DNA of 64,000 nucleotides from SURF-21 sp964529285 (GTDB lineage Bacteria; Actinomycetota; Geothermincolia; Geothermincolales; RBG-13-55-18). The DNA lies in assembly GCA_964529285.1 (NCBI GenBank), contig CAZGWK010000002.1:99328-163327 (forward strand), given 5' to 3'. This document shows, piece after piece, positions 32,389-41,908 of this stretch; the stretch's first letter is position 1; each line of letters opens with the position of its first letter. The translations under genes were made by a program, and so were the position numbers. The notes beneath the pieces were generated by a model. That model was not told the origin of the DNA, searched no databases, and was given only the letters and a program-made list of their open reading frames with translations.

Positions 32389-33332
32389 TTCGTCCTTCTG
32401 TCGATGAAATAGGTGCTGCCCGGGATGGACTTGGCGTAGTTCAGGGTCTCCTTGGCGATCTCGCCCACCTCCCAGTGGGTGGTGATACGCCTCCGGTAAT
32501 TGCTCGCTATCCCTATACTCAAGGTGATGATGGGAATGTAGTTGTCCCTCCCCAGACGGTCGATGAGTACGGAGTACCCGCGCTCGAGGTCTTCCTCGTG
32601 GTATAGAGAGCTTATCTGCTCGTCGAAATCCGAGATTACACGCTCCGCGATAGTACCGGCTTTCTCCGGCGAGGTGATGACCACGAAGTCGTCTCCACCG
32701 CCATGCCCTATGAAGTCATCCAGATTGCCGATACCCTTCACGGCTTCGTCCACGATGGAGGAGAGCAGCCTGATCGCCCTGTCACCGGTGGGGAACCCGT
32801 AGATATCGTTGAACGGCTTGAAGTTGTCCATGTCGATGTACAGGGTGGCGAACATGAGGTTCTTCGCTATGCGCCTCTTGGTCTCGGCCTCGATGGATAT
32901 ACTGCCCGGAAGGCCGGTAAGGGGACTCACGTCCCGCTTCTGCCTGGCCCGGATGAGGTTGATGGTGATACGTGCCACCAGGTCGGAGAAATCGAAGGGC
33001 TTGGTGATGAAGTCGTCCGCACCGGCCTCTATGCTGGCCACCTTGTCCTGCGCCTGGGTCCTCGCCGATAGCATGACCACCGGTATCTGGTTGGTCCTGC
33101 CGTCCGACTTGAGGCGGCGGCATACCTCCAGCCCGTCCAGTTCGGGCATCATGATATCGCAGAGGATGAGGTCGGGCTTGAGTTCCTGCACCAGCCGCAG
33201 CGCCTCCTCGCCGTCATGCGAGGTTATGACCTCGTAACCCTCGACCTCCAGGTTGAATCTGATGATATCAAGGATGTTCTTCTCGTCGTCGACGACCAGG
33301 ACTTTGATCCGTATCTCTCTTGGTTTTTCCAT
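32385..33332 (-). CDS. Response regulator with GGDEF-type domain (GGDDF variant)
   Basis: In this 315-residue protein the receiver (about 8-125) has the phospho-acceptor Asp in LILCDIMMPELDG and the Lys in ITKPFDFSD. The output domain (about 145-310) is of the diguanylate cyclase fold (YIDMDNFKPFNDIYGFPTGD). The signature reads GGGDDF instead of GGEEF/GGDEF, so the catalytic fourth position is Asp and activity is doubtful; it may bind GTP or c-di-GMP instead. No EAL domain is fused. ATG 33332 follows AAAAGGAGCCGAC. It starts 11 bp after the kinase stop, so its receiver is the likely phosphorylation partner of that kinase. Confidence 0.88.
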   Translation of the reverse strand: MEKPREIRIKVLVVDDEKNILDIIRFNLEVEGYEVITSHDGEEALRLVQELKPDLILCDIMMPELDGLEVCRRLKSDGRTNQIPVVMLSARTQAQDKVASIEAGADDFITKPFDFSDLVARITINLIRARQKRDVSPLTGLPGSISIEAETKRRIAKNLMFATLYIDMDNFKPFNDIYGFPTGDRAIRLLSSIVDEAVKGIGNLDDFIGHGGGDDFVVITSPEKAGTIAERVISDFDEQISSLYHEEDLERGYSVLIDRLGRDNYIPIITLSIGIASNYRRRITTHWEVGEIAKETLNYAKSIPGSTYFIDRRTK

Positions 33333-33343
33333 GTCGGCTCCTT

Positions 33344-36328
33344 TTACCGTCCTGCCTCGCGCTTTTCTTCTTCCCGTGGTTGGGAACACCCCGTGTCGCT
33401 TTGCTGGCCCGCATGCGGGGAAAGAGGGAGGGTGAAGTGAAATATACTGCCTTTTCCTATCTCACTCTCGGCCCAGATCATTCCGCCATGGGCCTCTACG
33501 ATGCTCTTGCTGACGTAGAGTCCGAGCCCGGTACCGTATATCTCGCGCGTGGCCCGGTTGTCCACGCGGTGGAATTTCTCGAAGATATGGGCGAGGTGAT
33601 CCGAGGGTATCCCCACACCGGAGTCCTTCACGCTGCACTCCACTCTACGCGGCTGTGCGACGAGGGTCAGGGTTATCTCGCCTCCCGAGGGAGAATATTT
33701 CGCCGCATTGTCCACGAGGTTAACGAACACCTGTTCTATCTTGTCTGGATCGGCACATACCGGGTCGATGCTCTCCGGGCTGACGAGGATGATCTCGTGT
33801 TTGGGGAACTGGGATTGCAGCTTGCCGATGATTATGCGTACCAGCTTGGAGAGGTCGAAGTCGCGTTTCTTCAGCTCCAATCTACCGGACTCGATGCGTG
33901 ATACATCCAGGATATCGGAAACGAGCCTGGTGAGACGGTCCGTTTCTTCCTCGATGACCTGCAGGAATTCCTGGCGCGTGCTTTCGTCGAACTCCACGTC
34001 CTGGCGACGCAGGGTGGCTGTGTACGCCTTAATGGAGGTGAGGGGAGTGCGCAGTTCGTGGGAGACCGTGGAAACGAAATCGGACTTGGCCTGCTCGAGC
34101 TCGCGCAGGGCGGTGATGTCGCGGATAACCGCGATGATACCTATACGCTCGCCGGGGCCGGTTTCGATCAGGGAGGTCTCGACCTCCAGGATCCTCCGTT
34201 CCGGGGGCCCCAGCCTGACCTCCTCCTCCAGCTCCCGGCCGGTGTTGAGGCTCTTGAGGAAGATGTTCGCGAGTTCCGGGAGGTGGATGACGTCCTTGAC
34301 GTGGCGGTTATCCGTCTCGGGGAAAGGCGGCAGGTCAAGTATGCTCTCCGCTGCGGAGTTGACGAGGATGATCCTCGCTTCGTTGTTTACGGCTATTACG
34401 CCGTCGTTGATGGAATGCAGCATGGCCTCCATGCGCTGTTGGTCCTCGGTGATATGGCGGTAGAGGTTGGAATTCTCCAGCGCGATGGCGGCCTGGTTCA
34501 CGAAGAGGCTGAGCAGCCGCAGATCGTCATCTCCGAAGGCGCGGGCCGTTGCGGGAGAGGCTACCTCGATCACGCCTTTGGCCACGCCCTGCCAGGTGAT
34601 CGGGGCGGCAAGATATGATACGCGGTAGCCGATACTCTCCCCCCAGGGAGTCGCATCGGCCGGATCGACCTCCGTGCGCCGCAACGGCTTCTCGCTGGCC
34701 GCGGACTCGCCGGGCAGGCATTCTCCCTGGCGGTAGGTCATGCCCAAGGTCTCATTGCCCACACCGTGTACGGCTTTGATATGGAAAAGATCTCCCTCTT
34801 CGCGCAGGGAGAGTACGCCGTGTTCCGCATCTACGAGGTCTACCGCCTTGTCCAGGAGGAACTTCAGGAGGTTTCGGGTGTCCATCTCGTCTATGAGCGA
34901 CCTGCCCACCTCGTAGAGGGCGGTCTGCTCCTCGACGCGGCGCGCGATGAGCAGCATGAGGTCGTCCCGTATCTCGTCCACTTTGACTCGCTCCGTTATG
35001 TCCTCGAGGATGACCACCGAGCCGCTGTTGGGCTCGTATCCTGCCTGGATGGGCGATGCGCTGATCGAGAGTATACGCTCCGGCGTTCCCCGCAGCCGCA
35101 CCTCAATACTTGCGTGTGGGTGTTCGTCATCGGGGGCCATATCCGCCTCCAGGTAACTCCAGAGCGCGTCCGTGTCGAGCAGGCTAGGTTCAAGCAGTCC
35201 GCGCAGCGAGATATCGCGGGGGATATGCTCAAGGCCCAGGAGATCCCGCGATGCCTGGTTGGCCATGATCACCTTCCCGGTGGAGTCGGTGACCAGGAGT
35301 CCGCTGCTCATGCTGTCCACGATGACCTCGCTGCGCGAAAGCACCATCTGGTAGAGCTCGGCGCGCGCGATGATGGAGGCGGCCAGGTTGGAGATGGTCA
35401 CCAGCATCTGTAGGTCCTCCGAGGTGAATACCCGCGGCTGCGTGCTGGCGAAGCTCAGCACCCCCATGAGCTCTCCGCCAACCATGATGGGGGCCGCCAG
35501 GGCCGACCGTATCTTCTTGCGCGCCTGGGGGAAGTATGAGAAACGGGGGTCGCCGGGTATATCGTTGACCAGGATGGGCCGCTTTTCTTTTGCCACCCAC
35601 CCGATGAATCCTTCCCCCACCGCGATGTCGATCTGTTCCTCGAGTTCGGCCGGTGGAGCTCCGGATGCCTCCAGCACCAGCTTGCCGGTCTTACGGTCCA
35701 GGAGGCGGACCGAGCTGATGTCGGTATGGAAGAAGGAGGCGGTAGAGGACAGGAGGTAATGCAGCGTTTCCTTCAGGTCCACCTTCTCCATCAGCTTCGA
35801 GCTCAGCTCGTACAGGGCTTCCATCCTCTCCGCTTTGCTCTGCTCTCGGCGGTCCAGCTCCGCGAGGTACGAGAGGATGACGGAAGCGCCCAGCAGTATG
35901 ACCACATTGATGAAGAGGCGGGAGCCGTCGTACGCGAGCTGGAGGCCGTCCCCTATGCAGGCAGCCGTATAGCCGGCGCTTATCACACCGGTTACGAGCA
36001 AGGCTTTCGTCCAGCGTTCGTGCAGAGATGCGGTCGCGCACAAAAGGAATAGCAGGGGAAAGAAGGGACTCATGATGCCACCCGAATAGTATACGAGGAA
36101 GCAGATCAGGGCGGCGTCGAAACCCAGCAGGGACAGCCCCCACCACCCGACATTCAGAGATGACCGCAGCCAGCGAACAGCGTGATAACCTATGCCCAGC
36201 AAGGCCATGACCGCAACCGTCACTATCCACGGCCAGTACTCTATATCTTCCCCGGAGTATAAGGGATAGAACCCCACAACGAGGAATGCTATCCAGTGAG
36301 ATAGCGGAAGAAGCTTGGCCGACTTCAT
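33344..36328 (-). CDS. Membrane histidine kinase with two GAF and two PAS domains
   Basis: This 994-residue protein has an N-terminal membrane part (about 1-160, five or six helices), then GAF 1 (about 175-325), PAS 1 (about 330-450), GAF 2 (about 470-630) and PAS 2 (about 640-755). The dimerisation domain with the phospho-His (STVSHELRTPLTSIKAY) lies at about 765 and the ATPase domain (NLVDNAAKYSPSGGE, DSGVGIPSDH, GTGLGLYV) ends at about 985. The array of sensor domains suggests ligand, redox or light input, but no cofactor residue is certain. It is the first gene of an operon with two response regulators. ATG 36328 starts at the first membrane segment. Confidence 0.92.
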   Translation of the reverse strand: MKSAKLLPLSHWIAFLVVGFYPLYSGEDIEYWPWIVTVAVMALLGIGYHAVRWLRSSLNVGWWGLSLLGFDAALICFLVYYSGGIMSPFFPLLFLLCATASLHERWTKALLVTGVISAGYTAACIGDGLQLAYDGSRLFINVVILLGASVILSYLAELDRREQSKAERMEALYELSSKLMEKVDLKETLHYLLSSTASFFHTDISSVRLLDRKTGKLVLEASGAPPAELEEQIDIAVGEGFIGWVAKEKRPILVNDIPGDPRFSYFPQARKKIRSALAAPIMVGGELMGVLSFASTQPRVFTSEDLQMLVTISNLAASIIARAELYQMVLSRSEVIVDSMSSGLLVTDSTGKVIMANQASRDLLGLEHIPRDISLRGLLEPSLLDTDALWSYLEADMAPDDEHPHASIEVRLRGTPERILSISASPIQAGYEPNSGSVVILEDITERVKVDEIRDDLMLLIARRVEEQTALYEVGRSLIDEMDTRNLLKFLLDKAVDLVDAEHGVLSLREEGDLFHIKAVHGVGNETLGMTYRQGECLPGESAASEKPLRRTEVDPADATPWGESIGYRVSYLAAPITWQGVAKGVIEVASPATARAFGDDDLRLLSLFVNQAAIALENSNLYRHITEDQQRMEAMLHSINDGVIAVNNEARIILVNSAAESILDLPPFPETDNRHVKDVIHLPELANIFLKSLNTGRELEEEVRLGPPERRILEVETSLIETGPGERIGIIAVIRDITALRELEQAKSDFVSTVSHELRTPLTSIKAYTATLRRQDVEFDESTRQEFLQVIEEETDRLTRLVSDILDVSRIESGRLELKKRDFDLSKLVRIIIGKLQSQFPKHEIILVSPESIDPVCADPDKIEQVFVNLVDNAAKYSPSGGEITLTLVAQPRRVECSVKDSGVGIPSDHLAHIFEKFHRVDNRATREIYGTGLGLYVSKSIVEAHGGMIWAESEIGKGSIFHFTLPLSPHAGQQSDTGCSQPREEEKREAGR

Positions 36329-36537
36329 GCGATTTTCCCCTTTTCAATGTCGTGTTTAATATCGAAATCGCCGGGGGTAAACTTGACAAAAACAGGCTTT
36401 CCGGGGTCACATGTTTGACCTCGATGAACTTCGCGCGCCTTTCTTCTATACTTGATATCTGGGCGTTGATTGTAGGAAAGTCAACATAAAAGCTCTGACC
36501 CGAGGATGGGCAGGGATTGAGTGAATAAGGTGGCATT

Positions 36538-37629
36538 ATGGCGCTGCAGGTAGGGATAATCGGCCTGCCCAATTCGGGCAAGTCGACCATATTCAATGCC
36601 CTCACGCGGGCGGGAGCCCAGGTCGCTGGCTACCCTTTCTGCACGGTCGACCCCAATTACGGCGTGGCGGTGGTGCCCGACGAACGCCTGCAGAAGGTAG
36701 CTTCCGCCGCCGGGTGTTCCAGGGTGATCCCGGCCGATGTGCGGTTGGTGGATATCGCGGGGCTGGTGGAGGGGGCCCATCACGGTGAAGGCCTGGGTAA
36801 CCAGTTCCTGGCGCATATCAGGGAGGTTGATGCCCTCGCCCACGCCGTGCGCTGTTTTGAATCGCCGGATGTGGCTCACGTGCGGGCCGAGATCGATCCG
36901 GAGCTGGACATCACCGTGATCAACACCGAATTGATCCTCGCCGACCTTGACGCCGTGGAGAGGCGCAAGAGCAGGATCTCCAAGGCGGCCATGACCGGCG
37001 ACCGCGCCAGGTCGAAAGAACTTGCCTTGCTGGAGAAAGTAGGAGATTATCTGGACCGCGGGGTGCCGGTGCGCGCGCTGGAACTCTCGCAGCAGGAGAG
37101 AGAGGAACTCGACGACATGTTCCTGCTCACCGCGAAGCCCGTCATCTACGTGGCCAACCTGGGCGAGGAACAGCCCGCAAGCGGCGGCCGGTTCCTGCAG
37201 TCTGTAAGGGACCTGGCGGCGGCCGAGGGCGCCGTAATGGTGGCCTTCAACGCCAAACTGGAGGCGGAGATAGAGGAGCTGGAGCCGGAAGAAGTGAGGG
37301 ATTTCCTCGATGCATACGGCATCGAGAGCCTGGGACTGGAGGAGTTCTCCTCGCACTGCTACGCGCTTCTGGGATTGATAACCTTCTTTACCACCGAATC
37401 GGGAGAGTGCCGCGCCTGGCCGCTGCGCGAAGGAAACACAGCACTGCAGGCAGCCGGAAAGATCCACACCGATATGCAGCAGGGCTTTATCCGCGCCGAG
37501 GTGATCCCGTGGGACAAGTTCCTGGAATACGGTTCATTCCATGCCGCCAGGGACAAAGGAGCCGTGCGGGTGGAGGGAAGGGACTACGTCGTACGTGACG
37601 GCGACGTAGTCCTCTTCCGTTTCTCTTGA
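36538..37629 (+). CDS. ychF: Redox-responsive ATPase YchF
   Basis: This 363-residue Obg-like P-loop protein has the G1 motif GLPNSGKSTIFNALT, G3 DIAGLVEGAHHGEGLGNQFL and NLGE (from VANLGEEQP) in place of NKxD. NLGE fits the ATP rather than GTP preference of this family. A helical insertion (about 130-200) and the C-terminal TGS domain (about 280-363; ITFFTTESGECRAWPL) complete it. It binds ribosomes and affects oxidative stress responses in other bacteria. It is divergent from the kinase operon and monocistronic. Confidence 0.95.
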   Translation: MALQVGIIGLPNSGKSTIFNALTRAGAQVAGYPFCTVDPNYGVAVVPDERLQKVASAAGCSRVIPADVRLVDIAGLVEGAHHGEGLGNQFLAHIREVDALAHAVRCFESPDVAHVRAEIDPELDITVINTELILADLDAVERRKSRISKAAMTGDRARSKELALLEKVGDYLDRGVPVRALELSQQEREELDDMFLLTAKPVIYVANLGEEQPASGGRFLQSVRDLAAAEGAVMVAFNAKLEAEIEELEPEEVRDFLDAYGIESLGLEEFSSHCYALLGLITFFTTESGECRAWPLREGNTALQAAGKIHTDMQQGFIRAEVIPWDKFLEYGSFHAARDKGAVRVEGRDYVVRDGDVVLFRFS

Positions 37630-37796
37630 TGCGGGGCTGGACCGGCCGGGTCGGACTCCCTCGCATCGACAGGACTCCGTATCCCTCGTGCTCGCTAGTG
37701 ACAGCGCTGTCTCACCCATGTAGTATTTTATGACTGTAGTACCTATTGTTGATCGTTTGCCCCTTTGGGGGGTATATCCCGGCAGGAGGTGTGTTG

Positions 37797-39293
37797 ATGG
37801 ACATCGAGATGAATCCCAACCGGCTGGTACGGTTTCTGGGAAAACTCCCCGAGGAGTTCACGAAGCGGGATATCATCAGGTTCGTGGAAGCGAACGATAT
37901 CGAGATGATAAACTTCCGCTACGTGGGCGGAGACGGCAGGCTCAAGCAGCTCAACTTCGTCATCAACAGCAAGGAAGACCTGGATATGTTGCTCTCGGTG
38001 GGAGAGAGGGTGGACGGCTCCAGCCTTTTCTCCTACATCGACGCCGCATCCAGCGACCTCTACGTCATCCCTCGCTACAAGACTGCGTACGTAAACCCCT
38101 TCACCAGCAGGCCCACGCTGGACCTGCTCTGCTCCTACTACACGCACGAGGGCGAACCCCTGCCGAGCTCCCCGGAGAACGTATTGCGCAAGGCGGCCGA
38201 GTCCCTGAAGGCCGCTACGGGCATGGAGTTCGAGGCCCTGGGAGAGCTGGAGTATTACGTGTTCTCGGGTAAGCACAAAGTATATCCCACCGACCCGCAA
38301 AAGGGATATCATGAGTCGCCGCCTTTCTCCAAGTGGGAACAGCTCCGCTACGAGGCCATGAAGACCATCGCCGAATCCGGCGGCCTCATAAAGTACGGGC
38401 ATACCGAGGTGGGTTTCATCTGCGATGGAGAACAGGAGATGGAGCAGCACGAGATCGAGTTCCAGGCGGTCCCAGTGGAGGACGCCGCGGACCAGCTGGT
38501 GATCGCAAAATCCATCCTTAGGATGATGGGGTACAAGTACAACGTGCCCATTAGCTACGCTCCCAAGATAGTGGTGGGCCATGCGGGCAGCGGACTGCAT
38601 ATCCACACCAGGCTGACCAAGGGCAGGCAAAATATCCTCGTGGAAAGCGACCGTCTGAGCGATGTCGCAAAGAGGGCGATCGCAGGTTATCTAAGACTGG
38701 CGAAGTCGCTGACCGCTTTCGGCAACACCATACCCCTTTCCTATCTCAGGCTGGTGCCCCACCAGGAAGCGCCCACCAACATCTGCTGGGGTGACCGCAA
38801 CCGCTCCACGCTGGTCAGGGTGCCACTGGGCTGGCTGGGCATCAGCGATATGGTCAAGGACGCCAATCCCCAGGAGACGAGCGAGTTCGCAACGCAGGGA
38901 GAGAAACAGACCATCGAGTTCAGGGCGCCGGACGGCTCGGCGAGTATCTACTACCTTCTCGCCGGACTGGTGGTGGCGGCGCGACATGGTCTCCAGATGA
39001 AAAACGCCATCGAGTACGCGGATAAGTTGTACGTTGACGTAAACATCTTCGAGGAGGAGAACGAGGCCCTACAGCAATCGTTACCCCAGATGCCCACCTC
39101 ATGCTGGGAATCCGCCGCATGCCTACTGGAGGACCGCGATATCTACGAGGAGGACGGGGTCTTCTCGCACGCGGTGATCGACGGTACCGCGGAGATGCTC
39201 AGGAGTTACGACGACGAGGATCTGAGCGAGAGGCTTTGCGGCAACACTGAGGAGATCCAGAGACTGGTCGACGAGTATTTATACTGCGCTTGA
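37797..39293 (+). CDS. Second, divergent glutamine synthetase-family enzyme
   Basis: This 498-residue protein has a GSI-type catalytic domain with an unusual N-terminus (NPNRLVRFLGKLPEEFTKRD) and the variant GERVDGSSLFSYIDAASSDL. Metal and substrate sites include EALGELEYYVFSG, GHTEVGFICDGEQEMEQHEIEF and GHAGSGLHIHTRL, and LVPHQEAPTNICWGDRNRS covers the ammonium/glutamate region. The longer catalytic domain and changed motifs differ from the canonical glnA at 9.5 kb. It may be a true second synthetase or a gamma-glutamyl-amine ligase. Its promoter lacks the 11-bp phased half-sites. ATG 37797 follows GGAGG; a terminator lies just downstream. Confidence 0.85.
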   Translation: MDIEMNPNRLVRFLGKLPEEFTKRDIIRFVEANDIEMINFRYVGGDGRLKQLNFVINSKEDLDMLLSVGERVDGSSLFSYIDAASSDLYVIPRYKTAYVNPFTSRPTLDLLCSYYTHEGEPLPSSPENVLRKAAESLKAATGMEFEALGELEYYVFSGKHKVYPTDPQKGYHESPPFSKWEQLRYEAMKTIAESGGLIKYGHTEVGFICDGEQEMEQHEIEFQAVPVEDAADQLVIAKSILRMMGYKYNVPISYAPKIVVGHAGSGLHIHTRLTKGRQNILVESDRLSDVAKRAIAGYLRLAKSLTAFGNTIPLSYLRLVPHQEAPTNICWGDRNRSTLVRVPLGWLGISDMVKDANPQETSEFATQGEKQTIEFRAPDGSASIYYLLAGLVVAARHGLQMKNAIEYADKLYVDVNIFEEENEALQQSLPQMPTSCWESAACLLEDRDIYEEDGVFSHAVIDGTAEMLRSYDDEDLSERLCGNTEEIQRLVDEYLYCA

Positions 39294-39319
39294 GAAATAG
39301 CCTTGTTCGGTAACAGGGG

Positions 39320-39342
39320 GCCCCGCTACAGGGCGGGGCTTT
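39320..39342 (+). terminator. Intrinsic terminator after the second glutamine synthetase
   Basis: GCCCCGC (39320-39326) pairs with GCGGGGC (39333-39339) with a 6-nt loop and is followed by TTT. It lies between convergent genes. Confidence 0.7.
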
Positions 39343-39348
39343 CGCTCG

Positions 39349-40236
39349 TCAGCCGGCGAGCAGGGCACGGGCATCCTCCAGGTTATCGAAGACGGGCTGC
39401 ATATATTCCTCCAGCCCCGATTCGAGCGAGCCAGCCAGGTCGATGGGTGGAAAGATGGAGGACTGTGAAGCGGAGAGCTGCGATTGGACCTCCGAAATGA
39501 GGTCGTTGTGCCCTTCGATGTCGCCGGTTTCGCCTCTGCGACATGCCTCCAGGAAAAGCTGTGCCGAGTTCTCGAGTCCGGAGACCGCCCCAGAGGCGGC
39601 CTCCAAGTCCAGTCCCTCGAGTTTTACCGCTTCCAGTGAGGCCATGGATTCCTGAAGCGCGGCGGCAGCGGCGGAAGCCTCTTGTATGGCCTCGGAAAAT
39701 GATGTGGGCTCACTATCCACGGCCTGGTTGTGGGACTCCACCGCCGATAGCAACGCCTCGCGGCCCTGGGCGTAGGAAACCTCGGCGGCACCCAGAGGCA
39801 CCAGGCTGTGTAGAATGTCTCCGACCTCGAGCAGCCCTGCCTCGAGTTCGGCTTGTGCACTCGAGAGCAGCTCCAGCGCTTCCAGGATGTCCCGGGTGGG
39901 GTCCAGGTCAGCTTCCGCCGCAGATTCCCGGACCTGCAGCGCCAGGCCCTCGGTGCGGCCGATCTCGCCCGACAGCAGTGCCAGCGATTCCTGCTGCTTG
40001 ATGGCCAGGCCGGCAAGGTCGCCGCTTGATTCCGGAGCAATCCAGTCTTCGGCTATGGAGGCAGTATTGTCCACTACACCGCGGGCGATATAGACCGCCG
40101 CATCGGGATCTACGAACTCCTGCGCATGAGACGAGCGGGCTCGCCAGATCAGTAGAGCGCATACCGCCCCGCCAACCAGGACTAGAACAGCCAGTCCCCA
40201 GATGACCCAGGCCAAACGACCAGAATAACGCCTCAT
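39349..40236 (-). CDS. Membrane-anchored helical protein, function unknown
   Basis: This 295-residue protein has an N-terminal transmembrane helix (about 10-33; VIWGLAVLVLVGGAVCALLIW). A long alanine-, glutamate- and serine-rich extracytoplasmic part is predicted alpha-helical and coiled-coil-like (for example LEALELLSSAQAELEAG and AIQEASAAAAALQESM). No catalytic or metal motif is seen and I do not recognise a family. It is convergent with the second glutamine synthetase. The next upstream gene in the same direction is MeaB, 97 bp away, so it could be expressed with it. Confidence 0.55.
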   Translation of the reverse strand: MRRYSGRLAWVIWGLAVLVLVGGAVCALLIWRARSSHAQEFVDPDAAVYIARGVVDNTASIAEDWIAPESSGDLAGLAIKQQESLALLSGEIGRTEGLALQVRESAAEADLDPTRDILEALELLSSAQAELEAGLLEVGDILHSLVPLGAAEVSYAQGREALLSAVESHNQAVDSEPTSFSEAIQEASAAAAALQESMASLEAVKLEGLDLEAASGAVSGLENSAQLFLEACRRGETGDIEGHNDLISEVQSQLSASQSSIFPPIDLAGSLESGLEEYMQPVFDNLEDARALLAG

Positions 40237-40333
40237 CTAAGCACTCCGCGTGTAAAGCACCTCGCAGTTCCTTTGACCTGGTTCCTTGAAGAGAACGATA
40301 CCGTTCCGGGTAGAGCGGCGCTATATCGCGGTC

Positions 40334-41290
40334 TCACCCTTCGCTCTTTTTCAGGAGGTGACGGATGACCAGGCCTGCTCCCGAGTGAGGGTCTATCTCC
40401 CGGGTCTCGACCAGCTTGGACATGAGTTCTATCATCTCGGGGTCTTCCCTGAGGGCGCGCAAGACCGTTTTTCCCACCCGGCTGTTGATTATCTCCAGGA
40501 GTTCCGCCAGGATACGGTCCTTGGCCTTCTGTTCCAGCAAGCCCTCTTGTTTGAGGTAATCGTAATGATCCAGGATGGCCTGGGCCAGATCCTCCACGCC
40601 TTCGCCGCTTGTAGCCACCGTTCTCAGCAGGGGAGGCATGCGGCCGTTTCTGCGCTCGGACATCTCCAGCATCATCAGGATCTCTGTGTAGGTCCGTCCG
40701 GCATCCTCGCGGTCCGCCTTGTTGACCACGAAGACATCGCCTATCTCCATGATACCGGCCTTGATCGCCTGGATCTCGTCGCCCCCCCCAGGCATGGTCA
40801 CCACTATGGAGGTGTGCGCCAGTTTGACGATATCCACCTCGACCTGCCCGGCCCCTACCGTTTCCACGATGACCATGTCCTTTCCGAAGGCATCGAGGAT
40901 ATTCACGGCGTCGTTGGTGGCGATGGAGATGCCTCCCAGGGCGCCTCGCGTCCCCATGGAGCGGATAAAGACCTCGGGGTCGATGGCAAGGTCCTGCATG
41001 CGTATGCGGTCGCCGAGTATGGCACCGCCCGAGAAAGGGCTTGTGGGGTCGATGGCGATTATCCCGACGCTCACTTCCTTGCTGCGCAGCACCTTGGTGA
41101 GGGAAGATACGAGAGTGCTCTTGCCCGACCCGGGAGCGCCGGTGACCCCCACGATGTGGGCGCGACCCGTATGTTCGTGCAGTCGGCGGATGGGATCCTC
41201 GGCAGCCGGGTCGCCGTTTTCCACCATGGTGATCAACTTGGCTACGGCACGCCTGTCACCTTCGAGCAGACGGGAATATATATCGTCCAT
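40334..41290 (-). CDS. meaB: MeaB/ArgK-family GTPase, B12-mutase chaperone
   Basis: This 318-residue G3E GTPase has the Walker A motif GVTGAPGSGKSTLVSS, Walker B IVETVGAGQVEVD, NKADRED (G4) and the family signature MPGGGDEIQAIKAGIMEIGD. MeaB loads and protects adenosylcobalamin in methylmalonyl-CoA mutase or isobutyryl-CoA mutase; the mutase is not in this window. It is consistent with B12-dependent metabolism elsewhere in the region (corrinoid proteins) and with propionyl-CoA handling. The earlier Asp in AIDPTSP is also typical. Confidence 0.94.
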   Translation of the reverse strand: MDDIYSRLLEGDRRAVAKLITMVENGDPAAEDPIRRLHEHTGRAHIVGVTGAPGSGKSTLVSSLTKVLRSKEVSVGIIAIDPTSPFSGGAILGDRIRMQDLAIDPEVFIRSMGTRGALGGISIATNDAVNILDAFGKDMVIVETVGAGQVEVDIVKLAHTSIVVTMPGGGDEIQAIKAGIMEIGDVFVVNKADREDAGRTYTEILMMLEMSERRNGRMPPLLRTVATSGEGVEDLAQAILDHYDYLKQEGLLEQKAKDRILAELLEIINSRVGKTVLRALREDPEMIELMSKLVETREIDPHSGAGLVIRHLLKKSEG

Positions 41291-41400
41291 GTCGCCTCCC
41301 TCGTGCGTTCCAGCATCTATTCTTCATGTTAAAACGCATGAGGTCAATGGGGTGGGGTCTAACTGTTTACGTGGACGGTGCCGGGATATATCCTTCATAC

Positions 41401-41781
41401 ATGTTCGAAGTGAGAGTGTTAAACGTTTCCCGGGGTACCGTCCTGGCGGAAGAGGCGGTAGTTGCGGAAACCCCGCAGGCGCGGCGGCGCGGCCTGTTGG
41501 GAACGGATTTCCTGGGTGACGGAGCGGGGATGCTCATCCTTCCCTGCCGCCAGGTGCACACCTTTGGTATGCGCTATCCCATAGATGTCATCTTCATCGA
41601 AGATTCGTGGAAGGTGAAACGCATCACGCACCGCATGCGGCCGAACAGGCTGAGCGCCCTCGTACTGGCTTCGCGTGCGGTACTCGAGCTGCCCGCCGCA
41701 AGGGCGGCGGAGACGGGAACGCGGGAGGGCGATATACTTCGTGCCCAGCTTTTGCGGAACGGGTTTCTCCCCGACCTCTGA
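41401..41781 (+). CDS. DUF192 family protein
   Basis: This 126-residue protein matches DUF192: ARRRGLLGTDFLGDGAGMLI, then QVHTFGMRYPIDVIFID-like text and a conserved end with a G-x-x-x-GD segment. Family members are usually small exported or periplasmic domains of unknown function; here no signal peptide precedes the domain. The start is uncertain: ATG 41401 starts the conserved region without a good ribosome site, while an upstream in-frame ATG at 41326 would add 25 residues. Confidence 0.75.
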   Translation: MFEVRVLNVSRGTVLAEEAVVAETPQARRRGLLGTDFLGDGAGMLILPCRQVHTFGMRYPIDVIFIEDSWKVKRITHRMRPNRLSALVLASRAVLELPAARAAETGTREGDILRAQLLRNGFLPDL

Positions 41782-41847
41782 CGTTCCGGCTTCCGCCTGG
41801 ACCTCCATGATGCTCGGCCGTAATCCTTTTGCGAGTTAAACGGATGA

Positions 41848-41871
41848 GGGGTCAGGTTGAAACCGGACCCC
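41848..41871. repeat. Short GGGGTCAG-ended inverted repeat (type C)
   Basis: GGGGTCAGGTT and AACCGGACCCC face each other with only 2 bp between them, making a compact hairpin 37 bp before fdhD. It shares its outer end with the other family C elements. Confidence 0.5.
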
Positions 41872-41908
41872 TTGTGATAATATCTTTCTACCAGGAGAGT
41901 GAGGGGAA

